Position numbers and translations under genes: made by a program. 64,000 nucleotides of DNA from Amyelois transitella (taxonomy: Eukaryota; Arthropoda; Insecta; Lepidoptera; Pyralidae), in the NCBI RefSeq assembly GCF_032362555.1, contig NC_083529.1:1240001-1304000 (forward strand). The letters are read 5' to 3'. Below, one piece after another: positions 53,988 through 64,000 of this stretch. The notes under the pieces are model-generated. The model did not search any database and had not been told where the DNA came from. It saw nothing but the letters and a program-made list of their open reading frames with translations. Numbering within the stretch: position 1 is the first letter of the stretch; every line of letters starts with the position of its first letter.

Positions 53988-54377
53988 ACCAGGTGAGTTT
54001 TTATCTGATGTAAACATGTGGCAACCCAGTTAACTTACACGTCCTATTTTTACGTTATCGTGTGAAAAGTTTTATTTCAGAATTTTTAAATAGTTATGAA
54101 ACTGATGTAGTAAATGAAGAAAATGCAGGTTTGTTTAATCGAAAATATAAAATATATTAAAATGTTGTTTTTACTGTTATCATTATCTTCTTGGTTTTGA
54201 TTAAAGTATAGTCTAAGACTTTAGTAAGTAACAACAAGTCAATATTCTATTTTGAAATCAAAGAAAATCGTTTATAACCTTTTAGCCTTTAAAAATTTGA
54301 ATCGTTTCATCCGTTTGTAAGCTATAATAACACCGGCAGATATCATCAAACTAATAACACCGCATTTTTTCCATCAG

Positions 54378-54431
54378 GGGTTAAACACAAACGTTAAGGA
54401 GCCGTCAAAATTGTTCTTTTGTTTGTCATAA
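54378..54431 (+). CDS. Tentative last exon of the Arg/Tyr-rich protein
   Basis: After acceptor ATTTTTTCCATCAG, phase 0 reading matches the phase-0 donor at 53697 and gives GLNTNVKEPSKLFFCLS then TAA. That would close the protein at 304 residues. An alternative acceptor at about 54080 (GTTTTATTTCAG) would give only two residues and a stop. Both rest on splice-site appearance alone. Confidence 0.35.
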   Translation, partial: GLNTNVKEPSKLFFCLS

Positions 54432-54728
54432 TGTGTAAGTGGCCAACACTTTTTTTTGAAAAAAAAAAAAATTTTAAAACATCAATTTTTAAAAATTCAA
54501 TCATACTATTTATTATAGAATTTCTACGAGACATCGTAATACTATGTTCCCCATATTTATTCATGTTTCGCTCCACCCCAGAGCAAAGCGGTCTCGCTTC
54601 AGCAATCCATGCTCTGTGCATCGCCATAGCAGATTGCTTTAATGTCCGTAATTATGGGGTGGAACATAAAACTTTATGTATAGATAGCTATCCCGTAATG
54701 GTGTTCCGTGTTCAAATTTATGATGATA

Positions 54729-54992
54729 CTAGAGGCCGCCCGCGACTTCGTCCGCGTGGAATAGTTATTTTGGTCATCATTGAAACCCTCAAGGATGAAT
54801 AATTTTCTTCGTTTTTTTTCACATTTTCCAATTGTTCTTTGCTCCTTATAGTTGCAGCGTGATGTTATATAGCCTAAAGCCTTCCTCAATAAATGATCTA
54901 TTCGACGCAAAAAGAATTTTTCAATTCGAACCAGTAGTTTCTGAGATTAGCGCGTTCAAACAAACTCTTCAGCTTTATAATATTAGTATAGA
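54729..54992 (-). mobile_element. Lep1-like non-autonomous Helitron
   Basis: Starts (on -) TCTATACTAATATTATAAAG, ends GCGGACGAAGTCGCGGGCGG, CCTCTAG. The 3' end is of the type seen at 20049 and 61054, while the body is Lep1-like, so it has a chimeric terminus. Confidence 0.8.
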
Positions 54993-55034
54993 TAAAGTGT
55001 CGATGGTCGAATCGACGTCGATGATATAACGTTA

Positions 55035-55210
55035 CCATGATCGATCCAATATGAGTAAGGTTCCTCTGCAAAGGTTGCGGAGGTCAGACGGGAGTCGCTT
55101 CGTACAAAAACCTGACTCACCCAATCCAGGATCCATGGTCAAAGGCATACCCCGGGCTCCTCTCCAGAGAGGTGAGGATGCATCCGGGACTAAGGCTAGG
55201 AGTAAGAAGA
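55035..55210 (+). repeat. SINE-D 3' half
   Basis: ATCGATCCAATATGAGTAAGG, GGTTGCGGAGGTCAGACGGG, CCCCGGGCTCCTCTCC, end GGCTAGGAGTAAGAAG. 55211-55799 has only a diverged SINE-A tail scrap at about 55385-55450. Confidence 0.8.
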
Positions 55211-55799
55211 TTCAGGTTATCTAGACTTCAATCAGATGTCCTAATTTATCAACTAATTCAGACAAATACCATTAAGGAAGTACTTAAAATGATATTTCAC
55301 TTGTCTGAATTTTTACTGAATTACTAGTTCTTATATGTATGTATGTAGTTATAGAGAGTTCCTATATGTATATATGTAGTGATTACATTATATCGTGACC
55401 TTACAGTCTTTTCGAGATTGCCGGCTCTGTCTTCCCCGTAAGTGATAAATACCGATAAGAAAGAAATAGCGGGCATACCCTACGCTTTATGCGCTACCGG
55501 ACTAGCAATTCGCAAATAAAGATATTAATAAAGTTGTTCCCGGGTTCCCGATCGCATGATCCCGACCCGACCCGCATTCTCTGGCCTGAGCAAACAAATC
55601 CAGAAGTTTCCCAAATCAAAATGGCCGTCGGATAGTTTGAACGAGCGAATTTTCGCGTTTTGGAATTTAGAATGAAAATTTTTGAGGTTTGCAATATACC
55701 CGATTTCAGTAGTGGAGCGGTAGTAATTTTATTTGTTTTGGACTATATTTTGTTCGCAACTCCGCCGGTGTAATTAAAGTACCCCTTTATTCGTTGTCG

Positions 55800-55840
55800 T
55801 AAGAATTTCAATTTCTGAATTTTTGAAATTGAAATTCTTA
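55800..55840. repeat. 16-bp perfect inverted repeat
   Basis: TAAGAATTTCAATTTC (55800-55815) inverted at 55825-55840, with a 9-base loop. Confidence 0.85.
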
Positions 55841-55882
55841 CAAAGATTGTTATTGCCAATTCTCTGTTTAAACAAAACCTTT

Positions 55883-56145
55883 TACATACATACATTCATG
55901 TAATCACGTCTTTATCCCTTGTGACGTAGACGGAGCCAACAGTCTTGCAAAATACTGATAGGCCACGTTCAGCTGTTTGGCTTAATGATAGAATTGAGAT
56001 TCAAATAGTGACAGGTTGCTAGCCCATCGCCTAAAAAACGAATCCCAAGTTTGTAAGCCTATCCCTTAGTCGCATTACGGCATCCATAGGTAAGAGATGG
56101 AGTGGTCCTATTCCTTTTGTACTGGTGCCGGGAACCACACGGCAC
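55883..56145 (-). repeat. SINE-A copy, full length
   Basis: TACATACATACATTCATGTAATC to GGTGCCGGGAACCACACGGCAC. Confidence 0.9.
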
Positions 56146-56465
56146 TTATTTATTCAGACTCCATTATTGCTGAATTCTCTCTTTTCTATATAAAATATTT
56201 GCGAACATGAACTCGTCCGTTCGTTATTAGCGTTTTGAGGTTAATATGAAACCCGAGTCATGTTACGGCTAAGTAAATCTAAATAAGTCACAATTCATAA
56301 GCGGAAGCGGGAAGGTGACGATATTTTTTCATACAAACTAACGGTAAACGGGGTCAGGTCATATTACGTTTTTTTTACTTACGGTGTAGATAGAAACAAT
56401 AGTCTCGAAGGCTTTGACACTATTGAGATTTAGAGACAGCTTCTTGTTTTTCTTCACTGTCAGAC

Positions 56466-56605
56466 TAATTAAGGTTAATTATCGTTTAACAAAGGTTTAA
56501 GTTAGGTTTAGATAAGGCTTAACTAAGTGTTAACTAAGGTTTAATGAAACCTTAACTAAGGTTTAACAAAGGTTTGACTAACGTTTAATTAAGGTTTAAT
56601 AAAGC
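56466..56605. repeat. Degenerate tandem repeat, unit about 11-12 bp
   Basis: Repeated variants of TTAACTAAGGTT and GTTTAACAAAGG: about ten imperfect units (for example AACTAAGGTTTAATGAAACC and TTAACTAAGGTTTAACAAAGG). 56146-56465 shows no feature. Confidence 0.7.
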
Positions 56606-56814
56606 GTTTATTTGAAGAAAAACATACAAAATACTTTTGAAATGCTACTTTGTTTTTGCTTTTTAACTTTGTAGAGGTTGAATTCTTTGTATGTGCTATA
56701 AATAATAAAATAAGACCTAACGTAAAAGAAGTAAGACCTCATATCTATAAAACTAACCATACAAATTCAAAATCTAAATCTTCATTCATTATTTATATAT
56801 TATAGGGCATTTCA

Positions 56815-56965
56815 AACATCACTTGATAATTCTCATATCTTTTGGTCTCACAGCAAAAACATTGGTTGAAGAAAAATAAATTACTTAATAAAAACTAAGT
56901 TTACTGCCGCTTTTAAAAGCGTGAATGCAGAAGAAGCGGCAACAAACCGCACTGCAGCATTTTAT
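56815..56965 (-). repeat. Repeat G copy
   Basis: ACTGCCGCTTTTAAAAGCG, AGAAGAAGCGGCAACAAACC, GCACTGCAGCATT. Same family as 17690. Confidence 0.6.
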
Positions 56966-57149
56966 TCATTTCAAGTTTTCACTGCCAAATCTTTTGAAAA
57001 CTTGTTAAACTTCTTTGACTTGCGCCAAACGTCCAAATTATAATTAATAGCCCGCCATGAACAGCGAAAATGATTTGTGTTATTGTTTCTGAAGGCATTG
57101 TTAACGCGATTTCATCCATCCTTTCTGTCCATCCATACTTTTATAAAAG

Positions 57150-57632
57150 GAGTACATACATAGGTACATACATATAATCACGTTTATATCCCTTGCAGGG
57201 TAGACATCACCTGATTGCGAAGAGTATTGTGCCTACATACATCTCTTTCCCATGGATGTCGTAAAAGGCGACTTAGGGATACGCTTATCAATTTGCGATT
57301 CTTCTTTAATGTGACAGGCCAGCAACCTGTCATTATTTGAATCTAAATTCTAACATTAGGCTTACTTATTTAAAATTATGTTGTTCCATGTTACTGCTGT
57401 GTGGTTCCCGGCACAAATACAAAAAATAATAGGACCACTCCATCTCGCTCCTTTGGATGTCCTATAATGCCACTAAGGGATAGGCTTTTAAACTTGGGAT
57501 TCTTATTTTAGGTGATGTGCTAGCAACCTGTCACTATATGTATGCTATAAACAGCTGAACGTGGTCTATCAGTGTTTTCAAAACTGTTGGCTCTGTCTAC
57601 CCCGCACGGGATAAGACGTTATTATATGTATG
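57150..57632. repeat. SINE-A scraps and one copy
   Basis: 57150-57215 (-) tail scrap; 57240-57350 (+) mid-body; 57398-57632 (+) copy from GTGTGGTTCCCGGCACAAATAC to TATTATATGTATGTATG with a body deletion. Confidence 0.75.
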
Positions 57633-57650
57633 TATGTAGTATCACACAAA

Positions 57651-57820
57651 CATACATACATACATACATAAAATCACGCCTCTTTCCCGGAGGGGTAGGC
57701 AGAGACTACCTCTTTCCACTTGCCACGATCTCTGCATACTTCTTTCGCTTCGTCCACATTCATAACTCTCTTCATACAAGCTCGGCGGTTTCGGGTACTT
57801 TTGACCTGACCCTTTACCTT
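57651..57820 (-). mobile_element. 5'-truncated LINE-L insertion with 11-bp target duplication
   Basis: TATCACACAAA at 57640-57650 and 57821-57831. 170 bp, tail (CATA) x5, truncated near CCTGACCCTTTACC, almost the same point as the copy at 28560. Confidence 0.9.
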
Positions 57821-57961
57821 TATCACACAAAAGTAAGCGTAAAGGGAATATTATAATAAGATATCTCGGTTGGGCGGTCACGACTCAACGTAAGGTTTCA
57901 ACAAACTAGTTTTCAAGACGATCAGGCGTCTACAAGATTTCTATTTACTTGTTGTTGTTGT

Positions 57962-58340
57962 GCCGTGTGGTTCCCGGTACATAAGCGGTACATAATATAT
58001 CCCTTGCGGGGTAGACACAGCCAACAGTCTTGAAATGAATGATAGGCCACGTTCAGCTGTTCGGCTTGATGATAGAATTGAGATTCAAATAGGGACAGGT
58101 TTCTAGCCCATCGCCTAAAAAAGGATCCCAAGTTTGTAAGCCTATCCCTTAGTCGCTTTTGGCAAAAAAGTTGGTGTTTGGTGGTTGGTTTGTAAAGTTG
58201 GTACTAAGTTTAATACCTTATTAAGTATTTTTACATATATAACATTTTTTTATCCCTTAGTCGCCTTTTACGACATCCATGGGAACGAGATGGAGTGGTC
58301 CTATTCTTTTTTTTTATTGGTGCCGGGAACCACACGGCAC
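57962..58340 (-). repeat. SINE-A copy split by a 94-bp insertion
   Basis: A + head scrap (57962-57980) precedes a - copy (57995-58340). Inside it TATCCCTTAGTCGC occurs at both 58143-58156 and 58251-58264, flanking 94 bp of unrelated sequence (58157-58250) that ends in a T run. A diverged + SINE-A fragment follows at 58375-58545. Confidence 0.8.
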
Positions 58341-58638
58341 TAAGGTTAGGACAAATCCACATATTGCGTACCTATGTATGTCGTAAAAGGCGACTAAGGG
58401 AAAGGCTTATGAATTTGGAATTTTTCTTGTAGGCGATATATTAGCAACCTGTCTCTATTTGTATCTCAATGCCATAAATTCTCTGTTCTTCTCTGTTTTC
58501 TGTTACTGTTCGGCTCTGTCTAACTAGCCTGGGATATAGACGTGACTTGTTCACATTTTTTATGTACGTTATATAAGATTAATTCAAGTCTCATAATGGT
58601 TAATATATACATAATATGATATTGTGAAGTTAAATGTT

Positions 58639-58830
58639 GAAGAAAATGCTGCAGTGCAGTTTGTTACCGCTTCTTCTGCACTGATGCCTTGGAAGCGGCA
58701 GTAAACTTAGTTTTAAGTAATTTATTTGACGTCAACCAATGTTGTTAAACCATACGTTTTGACAATTATTAAGCGATATGAAGTATCCTATAGTAATGAA
58801 TAAAAATTTTGAATTTGAATTTGAACATAT
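58639..58830 (+). repeat. Repeat G, sense orientation with 3' tail
   Basis: AATGCTGCAGTGCAGTTTG, CCGCTTCTTCTGCACTGATG, GGAAGCGGCAGTAAAC, then TTATTTGACGTCAACCAATG and finally GAATAAAAATTTTGAATTTG. The AATAAA-like end with a short tandem tail suggests a non-LTR retroposon 3' terminus. Confidence 0.65.
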
Positions 58831-58869
58831 TAAATAGCAGCTAATTAATTTGTAAACCGAATCAAAACG

Positions 58870-58941
58870 TGCGTTGGCCGGGAATCGAACCCGGATCAAC
58901 TGCTTGGAAGGCAACTATGCTCACCATTACACCACCAACGC
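58870..58941 (-). tRNA. tRNA-Gly (UCC)
   Basis: Identical 72-nt copy; the - strand continues CG and TTTT. Isolated from the other copies by about 16 kb. Confidence 0.95.
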
Positions 58942-59054
58942 CTTGTGACTAACTTATGAAATTTCAAACCAATTTTGAGAAATAAAATTATTTGCACAGA
59001 TGTGTTTAAATTTACGAAACAAATTAACATCATACAATTTTTATTACACACGTA

Positions 59055-59372
59055 TCTATACTAATATTATAAAGCTGAAGAGTTTGTTTGTTTGAACGCG
59101 CTTATCTCAGGAACTACTGGTTCGAATTGAAAAATTCTTTTTGCGTTGAATAGACCGTTTATCGAGGAAGGCTTTAAGCTATATAATATCACGCTACAAC
59201 TATAAGAAGCAAAGAAATAATGGAAAATGAGAAAAAAACGAGGAAAATTATTAATCCTTGAGGGCTTCAAAGATGCCCAAAATAACTATTCCACGCAGAC
59301 GAAGTCGCGGGCATATTTAGTACCTTCATAAAGTCACGCCTCTTTCCCGGTGGGGTAGGCAGAGACTACGGG
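59055..59372. mobile_element. Lep1-like Helitron (+) and LINE-L scrap (-)
   Basis: 59055-59320 starts TCTATACTAATATTATAAAG and has the hairpin CGCAGACGAAGTCGCGGGC with a degraded end (TATTTAG). 59327-59372 is LINE-L (AAGTCACGCCTCTTTCCCGG ...). Confidence 0.75.
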
Positions 59373-59582
59373 AAAAACCGCGTGATTACTTTTATTTATG
59401 TATGAATTTGTATGTAATCTATGTATGTGTATTCAGTAAAAGCTTCTATGCTGGCTGCCGCCGTTTTGATTGCGCGAGACTATCGCTGTTTCGCTTTTTA
59501 TAATGACGTGAAAAGGGGACAGCGATAGTTTTCACGGGAGCTGGTAGAGCTGAAAAACAGTGCTTTTCTTCCTGTGTAGATT

Positions 59583-59846
59583 ACATACATACATACATAT
59601 GGTCACGCCTATGTCCCTTGCGGGGTAGACAGAGCCAACAGTCTTGAAAAGACTGAGTGGCCACGTTCAGCTATTTGACTTAAAGAAAGAATTGAGATTT
59701 AAGTAGTGACAGGTTGCTAGCCCATCGCCTAAAAGAAAAATCCTAAGTTTATAAGCCTATCCCTTAGTCACCTTTTACGATATCCATGGGAATGAGTTCG
59801 AATGGTCCTATTCTTTTTTCTTTTGGTGCCGGGAACCGCACGGTAC
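59583..59846 (-). repeat. SINE-A copy, full length
   Basis: CATACATACATACATATGG to GGTGCCGGGAACCGCACGGTAC. Confidence 0.88.
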
Positions 59847-59904
59847 TAAAATGAAATATTTTTAATATTCTCTCTGAAAAACCAGAAGCCTTTATTTCTT
59901 GCGC

Positions 59905-60110
59905 AGGTAATTGCGTTGCCTGAACGTGCAGGTTTCCTCGCGATGTTTTCCCTCACCGTAAGAGCATCGGTTAGTATTCAAACTAATGTACATAACAGAA
60001 AATAGTCATTGGTACATGGCCGCGGTGGGATTCGAACCGGTGACCTTATGCGCATCACGCGTTTTAACCGGGCACTTTACCGTTTCAACCAACGACACTT
60101 GTTTATCATA
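59905..60110 (-). repeat. SINE-D 5' half
   Basis: On -: tRNA-like head with TTGGTTGAAACGGTAAAG and GGTTCGAATCCCACCGCGGCC, then GGTGAGGGAAAACATCGCG. The 3' half is missing. Confidence 0.75.
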
Positions 60111-60125
60111 TCGATTTGTGGTATA

Positions 60126-60433
60126 TACATACATATGTACATACATACATATAATCACGTCTGTACCCCTTGCGGGGTAGACAGAGCCAACAATCTTGAA
60201 AATACTGATAGGCCGCGTTCAGCTGTTTGCCTTTATGATAGAGTTGAGATCCAAACAGTGACAGGTTGCTAGCCCATCGCCTAAAAGAAGAATCTCAAGT
60301 TAATAAGAATATCCCTTAGTCAACTTTTACGACATCCATGTGGAAGAGTTGGAGTGGTCATATTCTTTTTTTCTATACGGCGCTTATGTGGGTCCCATTC
60401 TTTTTTCTATTGGTGCCGGGAACCACACGGCAC
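60126..60433 (-). repeat. SINE-A copy with small internal duplication near the head
   Basis: The segment TCATATTCTTTTTTTCTAT is repeated as CCATTCTTTTTTCTATTGG before the head GTGCCGGGAACCACACGGCAC. Confidence 0.85.
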
Positions 60434-60667
60434 TTATAAAGTATATATATGTATAAGTATATATCAAAACAGCCAAAGGTTACGCTCATTACCCAGCTTA
60501 ACGTAGGCACCGTTGAACCTCCATAGAACCCGATCAACCCCGACATACTTAACTCCACTCTCCGCCGTTTTTCGCTTCGTAATTGGCGATGTAGATACGT
60601 AAAAACATATACAAGTCCCTGTTCAATTATTATCCTAAAAATACTTGTGTCGGATAAGCATTAACAT

Positions 60668-60922
60668 ACATACATATGATCACGTCTATATCCCTTGCGG
60701 GGTAGACAGAGCCAACAGTCTTGAAAAGACTGAATGGCCACGTTCAGCTATTCGGCTTAATGATAGAATTGAGATTCAAATAGTGACAGGTTGCTAGCCC
60801 ATCGCCTTAAAAAGAATCCCAAATTTGTAAGCCTATCCCTTAGTCGCCTTTTACGACATCCATGGGAAGGAGATGGAGTGGTCCTATTCTTTTTGGTATT
60901 GGTGCCGGGAACCACACGGCAC
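60668..60922 (-). repeat. SINE-A copy with 9-bp target duplication
   Basis: CATTAACAT at 60659-60667 and 60923-60931. Little diverged. The left copy overlaps the CATA tail, so the exact border is ambiguous by a few bases. Confidence 0.88.
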
Positions 60923-61053
60923 CATTAACATTCATAGCATACATATGTTGTGGGCTTAGACTTTTAACACAAACGATTCGGGTTATTTGATATTCCCAAA
61001 CGAGTTAAGGAGTTTTATCTCTCGAAATGGACTAATATATATACTATCCTACT

Positions 61054-61270
61054 TCCTACTAATATTATAAATGCGAAAGTTTGTGAGTATGTCTGGATGT
61101 CAGTATGGATGTTTATTACTCTTTCACGCAAAAACTACTGAACCGATTACGATGAAATTTGGTATGTAGGTAGCTGAAGACCCAGAATAACATGTAGGCT
61201 ACTTTTTATCCCGGAGTTCCCGCGGGATTGATAGGGTTCCCATGCGGACGAAGTCGCGGGCGGCCTCTAT
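61054..61270 (+). mobile_element. Helitron-like non-autonomous element, second family
   Basis: Starts TCCTACTAATATTATAAATG, ends GCGGACGAAGTCGCGGGCGG, CCTCTA. Sister of 20049-20253 in the opposite orientation. 61271-61560 shows no feature. Confidence 0.75.
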
Positions 61271-61561
61271 TTAGTAATTAAGAATATTTTTTTTAATAAT
61301 TAATTAAAATTAGTTGTATTTTTATAAAAATCTTTTGTATGTATGTAATAATCTTTGATACAAATAACTGCAAAAAAATAGCACTTACAAAGCTCATGAT
61401 GACAAAATATTTGAGAAAGAGTGCACTTCATTATTTAAGAAGTGTAAATATATGTATTTAAACAAAATATATATAAAATCAATATTTAAACACTGGACAG
61501 TTCATTCTACATCTAGACTGCCTTCGTTTCGAAATAAAAGGCAGAGTAATGAATGACAATT

Positions 61562-62132
61562 CATACATACACGTCTTTATTTCTTACGGGGTAGACAGAC
61601 TGTCAAAACAAGACAAAAATAACACGTTCAGCTTTGAGGGTTAAAAATGGAACTGAGATTCAAATAGTGACAGATTGCTAGCCCATCGCCTAAAAGAAGA
61701 ATACCAAGATTTTTAGACAATTATTATAGCAATAATTTTAAATTCAGTAGTTCGCTGAAGACTTATTACAAGAAAAACGTGCCTTGATCAAATCGAGAAT
61801 ATTTATAGATTAAGAGTAGGTACCTTATACCAACGAATTTATATAAAAGCAACATACGTACATATAATCACGTCAAAATCGCTTGCGGAGTTGACAGAGC
61901 CCGCAGTCTTGAAGAAACTGATAGGCCTCGTTCAGCTGTTTGGCATAAAGATAGAATTGAGATTCAAATAGTGACAGGTTGCTAGCCCATCGCCCAAAAA
62001 AATAATCCCAAGTTTATAAGCCTATATGTGTAGTTGTCGTAAAAGGCGACTAAATCGCCTTTTATGACATCCATGGGAACGAGATGGAGTGATCATATTC
62101 TTTTTTTATTGGTGCCGGGAACCACACGGCAC
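61562..62132 (-). repeat. SINE-A fragment and full SINE-A copy
   Basis: 61562-61715 is a tail half with a mutated GTCTTTATTTCTTACGG. 61852-62132 is a full copy containing an extra small inverted duplication (GTCGTAAAAGGCGAC and GTCGCC-type arms) near 62035-62070. Confidence 0.82.
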
Positions 62133-62224
62133 AACCTCTAAAAAATATAGTATAAAAGATTGATGTAACAAAAGAAGTATGCAGGAACGCAAGTGGAAAG
62201 ATGTAGTCTATGACTATATATAGA

Positions 62225-62452
62225 ACTAGCGGCCCGCCCCGGCTTCGCACGGGTGGACATATTTTTGTGTTTTATATTTTGAAATAAATTTATTTCAAAA
62301 CAAATTTATGCCTATGTCACTTTTGAAGGTCTATTCTATATCTGAGCCAAATTTTATCAAAATCGGACCAGTAGTTTTTGAGTTTATTCCACACAAACAT
62401 ACAAAAATACAAATCTTTCCTCTTTATTATTAGTGTGGATATATATAGAATG
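62225..62452 (-). mobile_element. Helitron-like non-autonomous element, third type
   Basis: On -: starts TCTATATATATCCACACTAA, ends CGTGCGAAGCCGGGGCGGGC, CGCTAG, followed by T. Same 3' type as 45183 and 20890-21063. 62453-62825 shows no feature. Confidence 0.7.
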
Positions 62453-62826
62453 CTGTTTTAAAGTGTGGAACTGACTCAAGATATAGAATTAGTTTTTATT
62501 AAGTATAACAACACAACGGTAATACTTGGTATCTTTAAGCCTTAAGAATCTGCTTTGGGTCGCCGAAAATTAATGACTAGACCTCCCCTTAAGTGTACGC
62601 TAAATTAATTATGCAAAACCATTTACTTAAAAGCAAATATTTAGCTATTAACTGTGGGTTGAGATGAGTGCTTCTTGGCCTTAATGGATCCTTCCAATGG
62701 ACTTTTAAAATAATTTTTAACATGAAAAATGTCGTACATTTTCAAAAGTAGTTTTATTTTGCCTTCGAAAGTATTCGAAAAAAATTAAAATAATACTTAT
62801 TCAAAATTATGTTGTTCTATGTTATT

Positions 62827-63049
62827 GCTGCGTGGTTCCAGGCACCAATCAAGAAAAGAATAGGACCACTCCATGGATGTCCTAAAAGGCGCCTAAGGGA
62901 TAGACTTTTAAACTTTGATGGGCTAGCAACCTGTCACTATATGAATCTCAAATCTATCTTAAAGCCGAAGAGCTGAACGTGGCCTATCAGTCTTTTCAAG
63001 ACTGTTGGCTTTGTCTAGCCCGCAAGGAATATAGCCGTGATTATAAGTA
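62827..63049 (+). repeat. SINE-A copy, diverged
   Basis: GCTGCGTGGTTCCAGGCACC ... GCCGTGATTATAAG, tail replaced by AGTAAGTAAGTAAG. Confidence 0.8.
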
Positions 63050-63205
63050 GTAAGTAAGTAAGTGAGAAGTACTCGCCTTCATCCATACGTATTAACTTAT
63101 TCTGATAATTTCATTCCATTCCTTTCTTGGAATAATCCTAGACCACATAAAGAACCTAACATGTTTATTGTCCCTTTATCCTTTGTGCAGACTCAGAAGA
63201 TACAT

Positions 63206-63404
63206 TCATATAATCACGTCTATATTCCCTGCGGGGTAGACATAGGCAATAGTCTTGAAAATACTGGTATAAGCCACGTTCAGCTATTTGGCTTATTGAC
63301 AGAGTTCTTAAGCGAATTCCTTAGTCGCCTTTTACGACATTCATTGGTAAGAGATGTACTGGTCCTATTCTATTTTTCTATTAGTGCCGGGAACTACATG
63401 GCAC
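63206..63404 (-). repeat. SINE-A copy, internally deleted
   Basis: CATATAATCACGTCTATATTCC to GTGCCGGGAACTACATGGCAC, missing the central part. 63405-63780 shows no feature. Confidence 0.8.
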
Positions 63405-63785
63405 TAAAGGGTAAATACAAGTTCAAAGATGTCTGTAAACGTACTCTCAAGTTAAAGGTGTAATATTACAAGTAATGTTTCCTACAGATTCGAATACCTT
63501 CTTATCGTAGTCTGAGACTGCTGCTAAACACACAAAAAGCTATGAGGGTCCCCCCCCAAAAATGTCACCTCTTATTTCGTAAAAGGCCTCGAGCATAACG
63601 TCTCTACACAACATAAACTTGAGTGTGTTTGTCCATCCATCTCGCCAAAACAGGTCGTGACTCAGAATCACTTATTGTTACGGCAAAACCCGCTTTTATG
63701 AGTGGAAATTTTCAAATTTTCATGTGCTTTTGTGATAGGTGAAATTTATGAGGGCTCAGGTGAAACAGATAATATGAGTTTGTTA

Positions 63786-64000
63786 CATACATATGGTCAC
63801 GTCTATATCCCTTGCGGGGTAGACAGAGCCAACAGTCATGAAAAGACTGAATGACCACGTTAATCTATTTGGCTTAATGATAGAATTGAGATTCAAATAG
63901 TGACAGGTTGCTAACCCATCGCCCAAAAAAGAATCCCAAGTTTGTAAGCCTATCCCTTAGTCGCTTTTTACGACATCCATGGGAAAAAGATGGAGTGGTC
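63786..64000 (-). repeat. SINE-A copy, running off the window
   Basis: ACATACATATGGTCACGTC and body to GATGGAGTGGTC; the head lies beyond the window end. Confidence 0.9.

Noticed and set aside
54419..54802. 127-codon frame with FRSTPEQSGLASAIHALC
   Set aside because: It starts in a homopolymer region, runs into a Helitron at 54729 and shows no domain.
56500..56560. GTTAGGTTTAG-like motifs suggesting insect telomeric TTAGG repeats
   Set aside because: The period is 11-12 bp and not 5, and TTAGG occurs only once or twice by chance.

Overview
The window is eukaryotic nuclear DNA, almost certainly from a moth or butterfly (Lepidoptera). It is AT-rich and intron-rich, with canonical GT-AG splice sites. 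It is saturated with short retroposons and Helitron-like elements whose ends (TCTATACTAATATTATAAAG at the 5' side, a GC hairpin plus CTAG at the 3' side) are typical of lepidopteran genomes. I cannot name the species.

Only two host protein-coding genes are supported. The first, on the + strand, is a sugar transporter of the major facilitator superfamily, closest by eye to facilitated trehalose transporter Tret1-like proteins. It has three coding exons in the window (3276-3429, 20652-20839, 25302-26336) that join in frame into 458 residues. Its N-terminal start exon is not identified and may lie upstream. Its two introns (about 17.2 kb and 4.5 kb) are packed with repeats. The second, also +, is an uncharacterised Arg/Tyr-rich, probably nuclear protein with a long coding exon at 52836-53696 and a tentative last exon at 54378-54431. 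Four intact tRNA-Gly(UCC) genes and one degenerate copy lie on the - strand (32.9, 42.5-43.0 and 58.9 kb).

Most of the rest is mobile DNA. The dominant family, called SINE-A here, is a retroposon of about 260 bp with a palindromic head (GTGCCG...CGGCAC) and a (TATG)n tail. I count about 80 whole or partial copies by eye. Several carry 8-15 bp target-site duplications. A second family, LINE-L, represents the 3' end of a non-LTR retrotransposon: its longest copy (32262-32730) encodes the C-terminus of a reverse-transcriptase polyprotein. Its last bases match the end of SINE-A, which suggests LINE-L supplies the enzyme that mobilises SINE-A. Also present are two tRNA-headed SINE families (SINE-B, SINE-D), Lep1-like and other Helitron-like elements, and a Helitron (38361-40483) whose deletion joins the N-terminal region to a Pif1-type helicase lacking Walker A. 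A deleted piggyBac element (6019-7490) sits inside a Helitron, and a terminal-inverted-repeat element lies at 944-1680.

The layout is: 0-3.2 kb repeats and a TIR element; 3.3-26.3 kb the transporter gene with repeat-filled introns; 26.3-38 kb repeats, one tRNA-Gly, a GC-rich repeat and a candidate exon at 35.4 kb; 38.2-40.5 kb a TATCGATA cluster interrupted by the Helitron; 40.5-49 kb repeats with the tRNA-Gly cluster; 49-54.4 kb the Arg/Tyr-rich gene; 54.4-64 kb repeats with one tRNA-Gly. The most notable observations are a SINE-A insertion that duplicated a splice donor at 53.7 kb, another 42 bp from a transporter exon, and the shared SINE-A/LINE-L tail.
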